Assembly: GCF_910592395.1 (NCBI RefSeq)
Contig: NC_088323.1
Span: 1,922,001 to 1,986,000, forward strand
Source: Lineus longissimus
Lineage: Eukaryota > Nemertea > Pilidiophora > Heteronemertea > Lineidae
Direction: 5' to 3'
Length of the DNA stretch: 64,000 nucleotides
The position numbers were made by a program, and so were the translations under genes. A model generated the notes under the pieces. It was not told the DNA's origin. It did not search any database and saw nothing but the letters and a program-made list of their open reading frames with translations. Shown piece after piece: positions 12,401 through 24,016 of this stretch. Position 1 is the first letter of the stretch, and every line of letters starts with the position of its first letter.

Positions 12401-13365
12401 TTTCGCACAATTACGAATTACTTATGTGAGAATGAGCAGTCAGTGGTGACTGTCAACCCATGATTGGTGAAGACGAGGAACAGAGGTCCAAACATTGACC
12501 CCCCGGAAGACCAGCAGACAGTTCCAAGTGGCTCTCCTCTTGGCCCTTGGTCTTTCTCATGACTACCATCCACTGCCTTCAGCAGAGAATTCCTTTTAAC
12601 AATTTACCTTGCATACATGCATGCGCTGGAGACATCCCAGAAAGCATGTTTGCAACAGTGGCAGCACTGCACAGTCCAATACCATTCTGTACAGTATCTT
12701 CAGTATAAAATTGTAATGGGACTGATTGCATACAATCAATATATTCATGCTACAATCTATGAAAGACCGATCATGACATTTGATGAAGCCAATCTCCTTT
12801 GCATGGTTGTGATTGTTGGTCTATTGGGACAACCTGCCTGCTAAGAATGTCGCAACCAATCATGCCATGTTCTAAATCTCACTGCAAAGGGCACCCCACA
12901 GTGCCTTGAAGACAATGACCACACCTCCGGTTGTGCACTACGGATAATAGCTACATTCTGCATTCTTGCTTCAGACCAATTTGTGTTCTACTCTCCAAGA
13001 CCAAATCATTTGCATGACACTGAGAGGGCATATTTGATCAGTCATCAGCTTTGATTCTTACAGGAAGACATGAATCCTTGTTGGCACATGGAACAATAAA
13101 GAAGACAACTCCAGATATTCTCTGTGATAATTTATATATTGTTTGGATAATAATGACTATCATTCAGAAAATATCCTACATGTACATGTATATCCTGAGC
13201 AAAGGCTGAATGAGTGCAGGTACAATTTTCCAAAAAGTAATCTCCACTGCAATGCCTATGCTAATTGATCAAATATCCAATAAATAGAGGGTACAATGAG
13301 CCACATACATATACATCAACCGAATATTGAAATTAAAGAACAAAATTCCTAAAAATCATCCACTA
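9419..13365. other. Intergenic region and probable long 3' UTR
   Basis: About 3.9 kb between two genes that end toward each other (WBP1-like on plus, ANKZF1 on minus). No frame has coding character. AATAAA occurs at 11421-11426 and 12187-12192, either of which could end the WBP1-like transcript. A perfect 7-base-stem hairpin, GGCTACAGAGTGTAGCC, is at 11676-11692. The region from about 12200 to 13300 looks like unique non-coding sequence. Confidence 0.55.
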
Positions 13366-16300
13366 TCATGACTTTTTCTCCTGATTAGAAATCCTATGAG
13401 CCCTCAGACACTTTGTCGTACAAAACTTGTAGTCGTAATATTCAAATGGGGTTAGGCCGGTTATATCGGTTCCACAATGCCAGCAGCGACTGAAATGAAA
13501 GAACAATGGAGAGCATTTAGTAAACAGGAACTCTAACCATTTGTGCTAAAACAAGATGGGACATCCCGAGAACAGTTTTCAGCCCATTCTGTTATCCCTA
13601 AAAAGACCACTCCTCTCTTGACGGCTGCACTAATTTGCCCTCCTTAGAACATCCCTACCAAGTCTGTCAGTGTATCTAAACTACTGCATCCAAGGACCAA
13701 ATGGATGGTGAAAGACCAAGAGTTCCTGTATTTTCCCGCGTGCTGAGTGACCCATCCTTCATTATGATACTGAATTTGAAATGCTGGGAAGTCAGTGGTG
13801 AAACTGTACTTCTCCAGCTTGAACACAAAAGTAAAATCCAGATAAAATCAAATTGTACAGTAGACCAAGTTTTAGTAGAAGAAGTAGTAGGCATGGTCGG
13901 AATTAGGACTCCAACACCAGTGGATTGAGGTACGGTATGGCCTGAGATGGGGAAAAAGTCAATTGTTGATAATACAACGGCCAACAGGTCGGTTATGACT
14001 AATGAAGGTCTATACATTGTGAATCCAGGTTGAGGCTGAGCCCAGGGTTGTATCGGTAATGAGTACAATGTAAAAAGAACCTTGAATTAAAAGATATGGA
14101 AAAATACGAGAGAGAAAACCGACCAGAAAAATTTCTACTGCAGGAAGTTGTTTAACCATACCTCACTGTCCACTAATAGTAAACAAACTACTAGGACAAT
14201 GACTACATAGAGAAAGAAGTGGAGCAGCCATTCTACGATGTGATAGACATCAAGGAAAATGATATATGCGGCGGTGCTGAAAGGGACAACGAAATATATG
14301 ATGTTTCGGACACCCTTAAGACTGACAAATGCTGTCCTTAATAGTCAATTGCCCTGATTACAGAGGTCAAGTTCAATGGAAATTACCAATCTGAGACCAA
14401 AATTGGTTGGCCTTAATAGAGAGGTGTCCGCAAAGAGAAGTTACACTGTACATGTATATCCAAATCAGATAATGTTAGAGCAGTGAGACAGAAGACGAGT
14501 TAGAAATGCAAGCGTAAAGTCAACAAGAGAATGAAGGAACAGAACAGATCAAGGCAAGAAGAGAAGAGAAGAGAGATTATTTTCACTGCCTTTCTTTCTA
14601 AGGGAGGGCTGATGACAGCACAAAAAGCATATTGACCCTGCTGGAGGAGCTTCAACCCCAGTCTTACCTCAGGACAGGTCGCGCCCCAGTTTGTTCCTCT
14701 GCTTGTTTGACTAGTCTCTTCTCGGCAGCCAAGGCTCTCTGCAAGTCGAAAGAATGATGCAATACAATCAGACGGCCCAAATACACAAACCTATCTTAAC
14801 TGACATGAAAATCACCACACAGTATTCCTTTTGGTTTTTGTTAAAGCGTGTCCACTGGGAAGTTATGCATTTAAAAAATCTTTTATGTACATGTACTACC
14901 GCCTTATTGGTATTTGCATAAGGACTATAGTACATGTACTTGTAGAAGAGATGTATCAGCAGCTAACTAGACAAGACAGGACAAGACGTCAGAATAAACA
15001 CCCTACCTTTTCTCTTTCACTGAGGTTCAAGTAGCGTCTCTTCTCTCTCTCCTCGGCCTCTCGCTCGGCTTCCTTGGCTCTCGCATTCTTAAAGGAGACA
15101 GAAAGAATTTGGAGGTTGGTAGACAACAAGCAAGCAACATAATCAAATGAACAGTTACATGTACACTAAACGTGTCCAAAGTTCTCAGTTTATTAACTGG
15201 AAGATAATAGATGGGCTGATGAGTGGGGGAGAATGTGGGGATAGAAATGTCCACATGGTGGCTCTCCAGTCCAGCAGTGACCACGGTTTATAAATCGTCA
15301 TGGAAACCCGGCCTCACCTTCATTTGCTCCTGTTTTGCCTTCTTCGCGGCCTTCTTTCTCTCACTTTCTTTTGCTTTCCTTTCAGCCTCTTTTTCTTCCG
15401 ACAGGGGCGCTGGAATCTAAGAGAAGGATGAAAGTGAAGGATTTTGTTAAAAGGGCAAGTCCTTTTCGATATACCACAAGGGAACTTCCAATTGCCATGC
15501 AGATTTTGTGGTATTTTTTCCCTAAAGACATACAGTTTATGTTTGCAATTTGTTCATTTAGATAGGACCATCTTTTACTGGTATTTGCTTCCCTTTGGTT
15601 GAGTTCAATTAACCTACTGCATAATTCTGCAGACTGCATGTGAGAGCCTGACAGTTTCAAACATTCACCAGGAATCCACCCACCTGTGCCAGTGCGTAGT
15701 CATATTTGTCCGGGTTCTTCCCCATGAAGCGACGGAAGACGTTCCTGTTTTCTTTAGACGCCGCGACAGCATATGGTGGTAGTTTGTTCCCATTCCTAGA
15801 GGACAGAGAACATGTTATGATAATGCTAGCACAGGACAAACAGTCAAAATGTGGAAAGATGAGAAGATAACGTGTTCCAACTCAAGTTATCATTTCAAGA
15901 TCCTGGTGCAGGAGATTGCTCGTGACGATTTCTCACTGTTACACTCCAATGCTCTGCCATGACAAGCTGAATTTAAGAATTTAGTCATTATATTAAAGAC
16001 TGGCTTGCTTACCTCACACATGGATCCGCTCCGGCCTCCAACAGAGACATAATCACGCCAGCCTTGCCCATTCTCGACGACACATGCAGCAACGTCTCCC
16101 TGTTTCCACCAAACGTCCTATTCAATATTGCTAAATATCTTTCAGCACCATTTTTGCAAGCTTTGGTCCGAGCTAAATGAAGAGGCGATTCTACATCTCC
16201 AGCGACAGGAGTCTCTGCGACTTTATTCCTAAATTCAGTACTTTCTGGCAAGACTGAGTTTTCTGCAACACTATTGTCCCTTGCGTCTTCATCCCCAAGT

Positions 16301-19300
16301 GATTTTTTCGCAGCACAATCAGACAAAGCCTCCCCACTATCTCCAGCAGTCCTTTCCACATATTCTCGTAAATCTTTCAGCGATGATTCCAGCGAGTTCG
16401 TATTTCCTGTCCTTGCAGATGTGTACAGTCCATTTTGAATGTGTTCCAGTTCAGCAGCTGTAAACATAAGAAGAAGAAAATGGAACACAAAAGAATGAAC
16501 TGGAGTGTAGGTAAATACAAATCACTGGCTTAGGAGTAGTAAGCGCAGCACTCGCATAGCAAGACTTTGGAGGCCTTAAAACAACAGCTAACTCCTCTCG
16601 CTGCTAGAAACAGCATCCTCAAACAAAGGGAAACTAGGTCAAGTTCCGCTCACATACCCACTCCATTATCCAGGATGGCAGCAACCAGTTTCCCATTCTG
16701 TATCCCGCCATATTCTCCATCCACTTCACCATCGCTGCCAAAATCCTCCTCCTTGTCTTTCTTCTTCTTCTTCTTGTTCCTCCTCTTCGGTTTTTTAGTC
16801 ATCTCGAACATCTTCAGGTCAATAGTCGTCAGGATCTCCTTGACTGTGAAAAGGTTCACTTCACCATCCAACTCATCATCTGAACTCTCAGCAGCAGCGG
16901 CGCTGGCATTTTCTAGAATTCAAATATCAAAATATGAAGGCTTTTTCCAAATGCCAGAAAGCTGCCATGACTGGACTGATCTTGAATATAGCATTACCCG
17001 GATTAACACTTTCTCAGCTTTATGTTGTGAAACTTGTTGCCAAATTCCTTGGTGTGCAAGCCTTGGTCAAGTCAATTAACTCGAAATCACTATCAGCATA
17101 AGTTCATAAGCGAACCTTTCCTTTTTGCTATAAGCCTCAACCTACCAGATTTCTTTGTGACTTGTTTTATGAATGCTTCTACCTGGGACTGTTTTCTGGG
17201 GGCTGGTGCCCTCTTTTGCCTGGTTGGTGACTTAATAATGAGATCCAAGTCCACTTCTTCAGCAAGGCCTGTTTGAGAGAAACATTTGTGTTTATCAAGT
17301 GGTGAAGCAACATTAACACCTTCTAAAATACAACTGTTGAAAAGCTTGCAACTAAAACCTAAATTTCTCTTCAGGTAACACTGCATGCAGAAACATTTGA
17401 AACTGACGTCCAAAATGGCTACCCAAATGACGTCACTGCATGTTTAAATAGCAAGTAACGGATTCCCAAATACTACTTAAAACTCTTACCATAATTGATC
17501 ACAGACGAAAGAACTCCATGGACACGTTTTACTTCATTGAAGGTCGGTCGACGTGTAGCAAAAGGTATCATTCGTACTCTAGTGTCGTTCTTATCAAAAG
17601 GAGGATTCTTATGACCAAAGAATAGCGCTCGATTGTAGCTTGGGGCTCTCAAGAATATCACTGAACACTTTTTCAACTGTTCTGACCACGACTGCAGTAG
17701 GTCTTGTGTCTCCTGCAAGAAAACAATAAAACTGAGTTCAAGATAGAAATCTTACTCGCAAATTGTGTTACCGTCTTGCCAACACCCAACTGGCATGCCA
17801 AACTGTAATGATAGCATAGGTTCCAAGAAGTGAATGCAGACACAGATCAAAAACCATCACACTCACCTGGATCAGGGAGGCTTCTCCATATCTCCTCAAA
17901 CTTGCGCCGGCAGACTTTGGTGCATTACCCTGGCTGTCACGAAGTCCTTGTGCCGTACCTCGCTTGGCTCGTACAGTGTAGCGGTGGAACGTTTTATGCT
18001 CAGTTATTTCATCACTGCAAACAAGGCAAGAAACTTTTGGCCGTCAATTGTAACTTGAGAAACTACAGGTATCGTCCCGAGGGTATCAACACATCTCGTG
18101 TCATAGCACTTAGGTGAGAAGGCAGCAAGGAAATGACATGGCACTCCAGTTCCAACACAATCATACAAGTAAACAATCTAATGTTGTCAAGGCAGAATCT
18201 TCTTACCCAGGAAAATGTTTTCTCACCTGTTGAATATTGCTGCAGCAAAATGGCCGCCAGCTACCATTAGAACTGCCCATTGGGGATTCAATGGTGAGGA
18301 TTCAGCCAAGGACAGCAAGTCTGCATCAGTCTCGGGAATATTCTGCAAAAGATGATTCTGATCTCTGCGACTCATTTCAGGTTTCTTAGTATCAAAATGT
18401 ATTGTACATGAAGTAAAGTTCTATTTTGTCAACTGCATCTTATGTTGCTTCAATGCATCAAGACGCATGGTTTCTCTGCCTTTTACAGAGTCAAGAAATA
18501 CCAGACTGTAGATGGAGATGTTGACATCAAGAGGATTTCTAGGAACACTGTAATGTAGACTCAGCAAGAGTGACTGACAGGACACAAGACATTAACTTAC
18601 CTTTTTCCCATGGAGTACACACCTATACATGGACAGCAATTCCCCATCTGCATTTTTAAAATAGACCACAGGGGTCCGTCCAGATGACGGTTTAGCCTCT
18701 TCTGTCCGGTCGTCTTTTACAGCCGGTACAATCACGGATGGATTCTCGGCATCTTGGTCAGATTCCTCATCATCGGAAGACGAGTCAGATCCTGATAGGC
18801 TACTGCTCATGTTGTCTGGATAAAGGAAGACTGTGGTCAATGTATTGTCAAGTTGGCAAAATTATAAATATCGTAATGATGGACACGGTGCCCGTGTTGG
18901 ATCAGGATTGGCAGCAGTATGTTCAGCATAATCCTGGATGGAGCTGGACTGGCCCATTTTCATTCAGACTTGTTCGAGATATTATGGTATCTGGGTTAAA
19001 GGGTTTTGCAGTGAGCTTCATTTTGGATGAATTGTGTAGTTTTTTCAAGAAATTTTGAGAAGTGGTTCTGTTTTGCTGTTAGCATTCTCTTTTCGAATTG
19101 GGAGTGAAAAGATCTGCCCGATATTTTCTCTACCTGCGATATCTTCAAAGCCCTCCTCGGTGACCGGCGGTGCTCCCCGAAGCCTCCTTTTCAAGTTGAA
19201 GCGATGGAAATCAGATTTATAATGTCGGACCTGCTCATCCCTATCAGCAAACTCAACATTGCAGAAGGAACAACTCATCCGATCAGATATGGCAAGATTC

Positions 19301-19719
19301 AGCTCGACTGAAAAGAATGGATTTTATTCGTTGAAACTTGTTCAGAACTCAAACTTTAGTCTTTCTGAACAATAGTTTGTTAAACATTAGAATTTGATTT
19401 TCATTGTGAATAGACGGACACCTCTTCCATGAAAAGTGAACACGCCAGTATTAAGTCAGTTACCTGTTTCATCTTTGGGCTCCTTCTCTCCTCCCAGTCC
19501 TACAGCAGTCAATCTCCTTCTCTCTGCCTCTTCCTTGCTGTCAGTGACTGCCGTCTTCACACATGTCACCAGACTAAGTCCACTCAACTTCTCACGGGCA
19601 ACTTTCAGGTCACATAAACTGTAGACACACAGCCCAGTGCTCCTCGTAGTCCCCTGGTCCATTGTTCTAGTTCCTTTTTCTGAAACCGATTTATCTGACG
19701 ATATATTTCCTGGCTTCAT
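13366..19719 (-). CDS. ANKZF1: ANKZF1/Vms1, peptidyl-tRNA hydrolase of ribosome quality control
   Basis: Fourteen minus-strand exons join in frame to 813 residues: 19464-19719, 19134-19307, 18601-18815, 18227-18342, 17867-18014, 17490-17712, 17146-17268, 16658-16912, 16013-16457, 15684-15795, 15318-15416, 15007-15087, 14668-14738, 13366-13489. A C2H2 finger (CSFCNVEF to HYKSDFHRF) lies near residues 97-125. The VLRF1 domain covers about 215-377 and holds [14 protein letters not shown]; Gln276 matches the catalytic Gln of the family. Then come a Lys-rich stretch, an ankyrin repeat ([20 protein letters not shown]), a charged coiled coil, a VCP-interacting motif with the RX5AAX2R pattern at 747-757, and a terminal CWHCG...[10 protein letters not shown] zinc-binding tail. 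Vms1/ANKZF1 releases nascent chains from stalled 60S ribosomes and binds VCP/p97. The protein is longer than human ANKZF1 (726 residues), mostly in low-complexity parts. Confidence 0.95.
14307..14448 (-). mobile_element. Truncated copy of a pogo/Tigger-like miniature element
   Basis: The reverse complement of this segment follows the element at 23790-23967 along its length: CAGTGTAACTTC, GCGGACACCTCTCTATTAAGG, TTTTGGTC, CAATTTGACC-like and GACAGCATTTGTCAG blocks in the same order. It lies in intron 13 of ANKZF1 (between 13489 and 14668). The end that should carry GGTTCCACTG is missing, so this is a 5'-complete, 3'-truncated, diverged copy. Confidence 0.7.
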
Positions 19720-20630
19720 CAGTGACCCTTCTCGATGTTTTGACCCCTTACTGATTCATTCAGTGGCCTGTGCCGTCACCCAGAGTTAGGAAAGAGCTTG
19801 ATTTGTACAATGCAATCCAAAGCTGTTTGAATTATGTTTAATGGAGTTATTCTGTTCGCCTCTGTGCAATGAAATGACCACAGTCACATAACACCTGGAC
19901 ATGGTGCAATCCATTCACACTGATGTGATGGTGATGTCAGTGATGACTCACACCAGTTAAACAACAAAACAAACTGTAGTTTAGGCCAATTCAGAACATC
20001 TGCTGCCAAAGTGCTGGGAATAGTTCATCGGTGGTATTAAAGAGTTATTCAACTTTTATCGGTGAATAGACGGACACCTCATATTGAATTTGGCTAAATC
20101 ACAGGGCTGGGCCAGGCCTCTGATTCTGATCAGGTGATGGGGGTCATTGATCAAAATCACCCATCAAAATAATTTTTTTTCTTATTTTCTTTCGCTGACC
20201 CATTAAAAAGATTATAATGCATAACATACTGCAATTTCTTTTAAATATATTGAAAGAACAAAGAAATGCCAGCCCACCAAACTTAGAGGGCCGCTGTCAT
20301 GGCTGTCCACACTTTCGTCCACAGTTTACACCTACCCGAACAGTCGTGCATGCTACCGAGGTTTTAGTCTCTGCCACAAATATGGCGCGAGTTGGTACCA
20401 AATTTTTACCGATAGGTGACAGTAGCAGCGCAACGCAGAGAGAAACGCTTTTTGAGCGCTGCGAACGGGGGCGCGGCCAACTGACTGCAGTTGGCGGGAC
20501 AAGGGTGTTTACGATTGAAAGCGAGGCTCGAATTGAAAATTGCCGGGAACTTTTCACATTTTGTGTAGCGTCTTCGAGTAATAACATCTGGTCCCTTTTG
20601 TTGTTGTTTTTCGTGTCAATCAATAGTAAG
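19720..20630. promoter_or_regulatory. Probable bidirectional promoter of ANKZF1 and SLC28; possible SLC28 5' leader exon
   Basis: ANKZF1 starts at 19719 on the minus strand. The SLC28 gene on the plus strand needs an upstream non-coding exon, because its first coding exon begins at a splice acceptor (24004/24005). The segment 20350-20630 is relatively rich in CG dinucleotides and ends at a good donor, AATAGTAAG followed by GTGAGT at 20631. It is therefore the best candidate for that leader exon. An open frame of 183 codons from 20217 runs across this donor, but it is not conserved-looking and I do not call it a gene. Confidence 0.4.
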
Positions 20631-21418
20631 GTGAGTAGATCAGAAGTCGTCGATTTCATCTCAACTTGTAATCATTTTTGTGCCGATTTTGTAAGTTTGT
20701 GTTGCGAGCACGTGCCACACTTCTTCGTTGATTTCTTTGTACCACTCATGCATGCAGTGATGCACTGACTTGTGTAACCTGACCACTACTGCTATACTGT
20801 TGCTGTTGTGCATCGTGTACTACTACTGTTATACTAATGTGTTCTGTACAAAAAAGTTGAAAGAAAAGGGATGTTTTAGTCAAGAATTATGGTGAAGTTT
20901 GTATAGCAATTTAACGGTGAAAGTTGTGCAGAAACTGTTTTTTCATTCTGTATAGACTAGGCCTATAGTGTATAGGCCAAGGCCTAGTATCTTCTGACTT
21001 CTCTTAGTCTTTGTAGTAATAGCATCAATGGCAATGCCATCATCAGAAAAAGTCCTTATTGCACTTTACACTACAAACTTTGTTGAAATCGTCACATTCA
21101 TAGTTAGAATCATCGTAAGATAAGATAGATTTAAGCTTTATTTACATTGGTATGAAAGGTGAGCAATGGAGGGCTCTTTAACCGATATCTAACATAAAAA
21201 TATAAAAATTAGAAGAACAATAAATAAATAATACATACTAGACACTGGTTATCACAGATATTCATTAAAGGGTAAGACAATGTAGATATTAAAGGAACAG
21301 CCCTAGCCCTGTGTTTCTTTCCCGTTGTTGGAGGGGAATTTCGCATTACCGAGGCAACTACACCGCGCCATCTGTTGCCGGATCTTCTTAGAACTTGAAA
21401 TTGCGGTGTCTATTCAGA

Positions 21419-21556
21419 TTCCACCTATCAAAAAACCCGTGTTGAACACGGGTCTAAATCAGCCCCCGATTAACCCCATCGAGCTCGATGTGGCTAATAG
21501 ACACAGGGATTTGACACACGGGTCTATTTAGACACGGCAATTTATAGGTGTAAGCG
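21419..21556. repeat. Possible small inverted-repeat element around a palindrome
   Basis: The core ACCCGTGTTGAACACGGGT at 21435-21453 is a 9-base inverted repeat around one central base. The flanks carry CCACCTAT on the left and ATAGGTGT on the right, which are nearly inverted copies. Related words (ACACGGGTCTA, GACACGG) recur inside. It resembles a very small miniature transposon, but no second copy is in the window. Confidence 0.35.
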
Positions 21557-22239
21557 CAAAAGACACGAGGATTTGATGGGTGGAAGTACGACTTATGATA
21601 TCGTATAAAGGCAAGAGTAACCAATAATATGTTAAGTCGGCAACAAAACACACTGTTTATGAAACGGATTAATAATTTTTGCATGTCCATCCTTGTAATG
21701 TGAGTTGTGTAAGCCAAGCACATTATAATCTGTGACATACTAAACCTAAGTTGAACTCTCTCCGCATTTGTATGAAAATTATTCTTTAGAGATGGAGAGT
21801 GGGAGTGGGAGATGAAACATGGGCCTTTTCATGAATAGAATATACCACCAACCCTGCTCTGCTCCTTTGTTAAAAGGACACTCTAGAAGCTGTTGTGTTT
21901 AGTTTTTAAGGCAATATCCAGAGGAAATAAACAGTCATGACATTCACCTTTCCAAATATGGTCAAGTCTGGAGGTGTGGTTTGGCATTGAGCTGGATTTG
22001 GCATTCTTCCAACACCTGTTACATAACACTAGTTATAGTGGGGAGTTAGTCTCTTTAGATTGATAGATTGATAACTGACAGAAGGTGTGTGACAACATTA
22101 TACATTTTTCGCCAGTGTGTTTTTAAGTAGGCCTACTATATACAATGTATTATGATTTTGGCACAGGGTGAATAAAATGTTGATTAATAAAAACTTTCTG
22201 AGAAGCACTAATCATTGGAATGCATGTCATTCAGTCCGC

Positions 22240-22519
22240 TACACACGAGGGATTTCTCACCAACTTAGTTGGTTTTAAAATTAAGAACAAGTGCACAGGT
22301 GACTGGAAGTTGAGAGTCGTTCACCCACTCACACCAAAGACATAATCCCAAAATCCTTATAAAAACAAAAGATGTCTTCGAGAAATAGAACAAGAAATAG
22401 AACAAGTCGGTAGTGCAGCCAGCAACTCCAACCAATCGGGCAAAGTATCAGTTACCTGGTCTGGATTCCTGTTATGAATTAAAATTCCAACTAAGTTGGT
22501 GAGAAGTCCCTCGTGTGTA
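22240..22519. mobile_element. Miniature inverted-repeat element with about 46-base ends
   Basis: The left end (22240-22285) and the reverse complement of the right end (22474-22519) both read TACACACGAGGGA, then TTCTCACCAACTTAGTTGG, then a T/A-rich tail; they differ at few positions. Total length is about 280 bases. The interior has no transposase; it includes a 12-base duplication (AGAAATAGAACA twice). A minus-strand open frame of 187 codons runs over the element and is taken as chance. A clear target-site duplication was not seen. Confidence 0.7.
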
Positions 22520-23535
22520 ACGGGCTTTCCCCACCCACACAACACACAATGCTGCCTACCGAAGTGCTTATTCATCATTATGAGTGTACATCCTGTTAAA
22601 ACAGTAATAATAGTCATGTATCTGCTCATGTATTGCCATTCGTTTCCTGAGGCCCATCCCCCTTCACTGGATTCATTCTCTGCTAGTGTATTTAGGTAAA
22701 GTGTCTTAGTCTTGCCCAATTTGAGCACTACAGCCAACTTTAGGATACTATAAAAGATATTTAGTAGCAATTGATAACTCTCATCAAATGAAGGTCTTTC
22801 TACATACATGAAGGAGTCTGTGACTAGGTGCTTCCTCTTTGTATTATAAAGGCTGTTGGTTTTCTTTTCTCTTTTCCCTGAATGGTTAAAGGGTTGTCTC
22901 TTCAGAAAATTGCTTGTCAATAAACCTTGGTTTAGCAGTGCCTTTTATCAATCAGTTTAGACCAGATAAAAGTTTTGAGTACTCTGTAAAGGTGAGGTCA
23001 TTGTAAGGTTATGAATGAAAATGTTCATATGATGTAATCAATATCACGTGTGGGAGCTTAAATATCCATGCTTGTATTGTAAGAAACCATATTGAATTAT
23101 AAAAGGTTTTTTGCCCAACACATGTTTTGTCGTGATAATATTGAGAATTCTTTCTTTGGTTCAGGTATGTAGCCAGTTACCACCACATGTCTTTAGGAAT
23201 ATTGTTTTGTCTGTGTGTTGTGCTGTCGAGTGGTCAGGACTTAGCGATGGTCTTTATTCAGATTCAGCCCTCATGATATTTTTGGATCAGTCACTATAAA
23301 TTGAAAAGTGGGGTTTGTACTTCAAATGTTTCAATTTCTAGTGACTGAAATGAAGTCAAACTGTGTATATTCCTCTATTTCTTGATTGCAACCATTTATC
23401 ATTTAAAATTATTGTTTTATAAATATCCAGTACTTTAGTTACTCTGGTCAATAGATTCCTTTGTATAAGCACCATAGTTCAAAATGCCCAATAGTACATT
23501 AGCGCTATTAGTACATGTACTATTTCAGTATGTGG

Positions 23536-23645
23536 AGCGGAACGAGTTTACAATCCCCGATCACACCCCAAAAAAAGGTCATCGGTTGACTAACCAAGCA
23601 CCACTGTTCAATGGATTTATAGTTGAATGCGATCAAACTACGTCA
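23536..23645 (-). repeat. 110-base dispersed repeat, copy B
   Basis: Reverse complement of this segment matches 8251-8360: ACTATAAATCCATT, AACAGTGG and GTGATCGGGGATTGTAAA are shared, with about one mismatch in six to ten bases elsewhere. It lies in the probable first intron of SLC28, about 150 bases before the TA-flanked element. Confidence 0.75.
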
Positions 23646-23789
23646 TTTCCGATCGCTAAAGTTTAGCCTGTGGAGCTGTATTTGCTGAAGCATGCCACTT
23701 GGCAAATCTCATGTTTACTTGGACGCTGGCCTTTAAAAGGCCTATGCCATTCGTTAAACACTTGTAGATGACACCGTGAAAGAGTAGTA

Positions 23790-23967
23790 CAGTGGAACCT
23801 CCCATTGCGGACACCTCTCTATCAAGGACAACATCTCTATTAAGGACACTAGTTTTGGTCCCAAATTGGTTGTTTCCATTCAATTTGACCTCTCTAATCA
23901 GGACACCTCTCTATTAAGGACAGCACTTGTCAGTCCCGTGGGTGTCCTTAATAGAGAGGTTCCACTG
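23790..23967 (+). mobile_element. Pogo/Tigger-like miniature element with TA flanks
   Basis: The 178-base element begins CAGTGGAACCTC and ends with the inverted counterpart GAGGTTCCACTG. Both sides are flanked by TA (23788-23789, 23968-23969). CAGTGGAACC-type ends with TA duplication are typical of the Tc1/mariner-pogo superfamily. The interior repeats words such as CTCTCTATTAAGGAC and has no coding capacity, so it is a non-autonomous copy. A diverged second copy is at 14307-14448. Confidence 0.85.
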
Positions 23968-24016
23968 TATATCTTATTCAGCCATTAATCATTTCTACTT
24001 CTAGGCGTACATCACT

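Larger units (their letters stand above)
20631..24004 (+). other. Probable first intron of the SLC28 gene, rich in small repeats
   Basis: If the leader exon ends at 20630, this 3.4-kb stretch is intron 1 of the SLC28 transporter. It holds no supported coding exon. It contains a palindrome at 21435-21453, an inverted-repeat miniature element at 22240-22519, the 110-base dispersed repeat at 23536-23645 and a TA-flanked miniature element at 23790-23967. Confidence 0.45.

Noticed and set aside
13676-14068. Minus-strand open frame of 130 codons between the last exons of ANKZF1
   Set aside because: The exons on both sides join in frame without it, and it shows no domain.
16567-17079. Plus-strand open frame of 170 codons inside ANKZF1
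   Set aside because: It is antisense to a confirmed low-complexity exon of ANKZF1; the Ser/Phe-rich content is the mirror of its Lys/Glu codons.
20217-20768. Plus-strand open frame of 183 codons upstream of SLC28
   Set aside because: It crosses a strong donor site, has a composition unlike the confirmed genes and lies in the promoter/leader region of ANKZF1 and SLC28.
22357-22920. Minus-strand open frame of 187 codons
   Set aside because: It runs across a miniature inverted-repeat element, has no recognisable domain and lies in a probable intron. Taken as chance.
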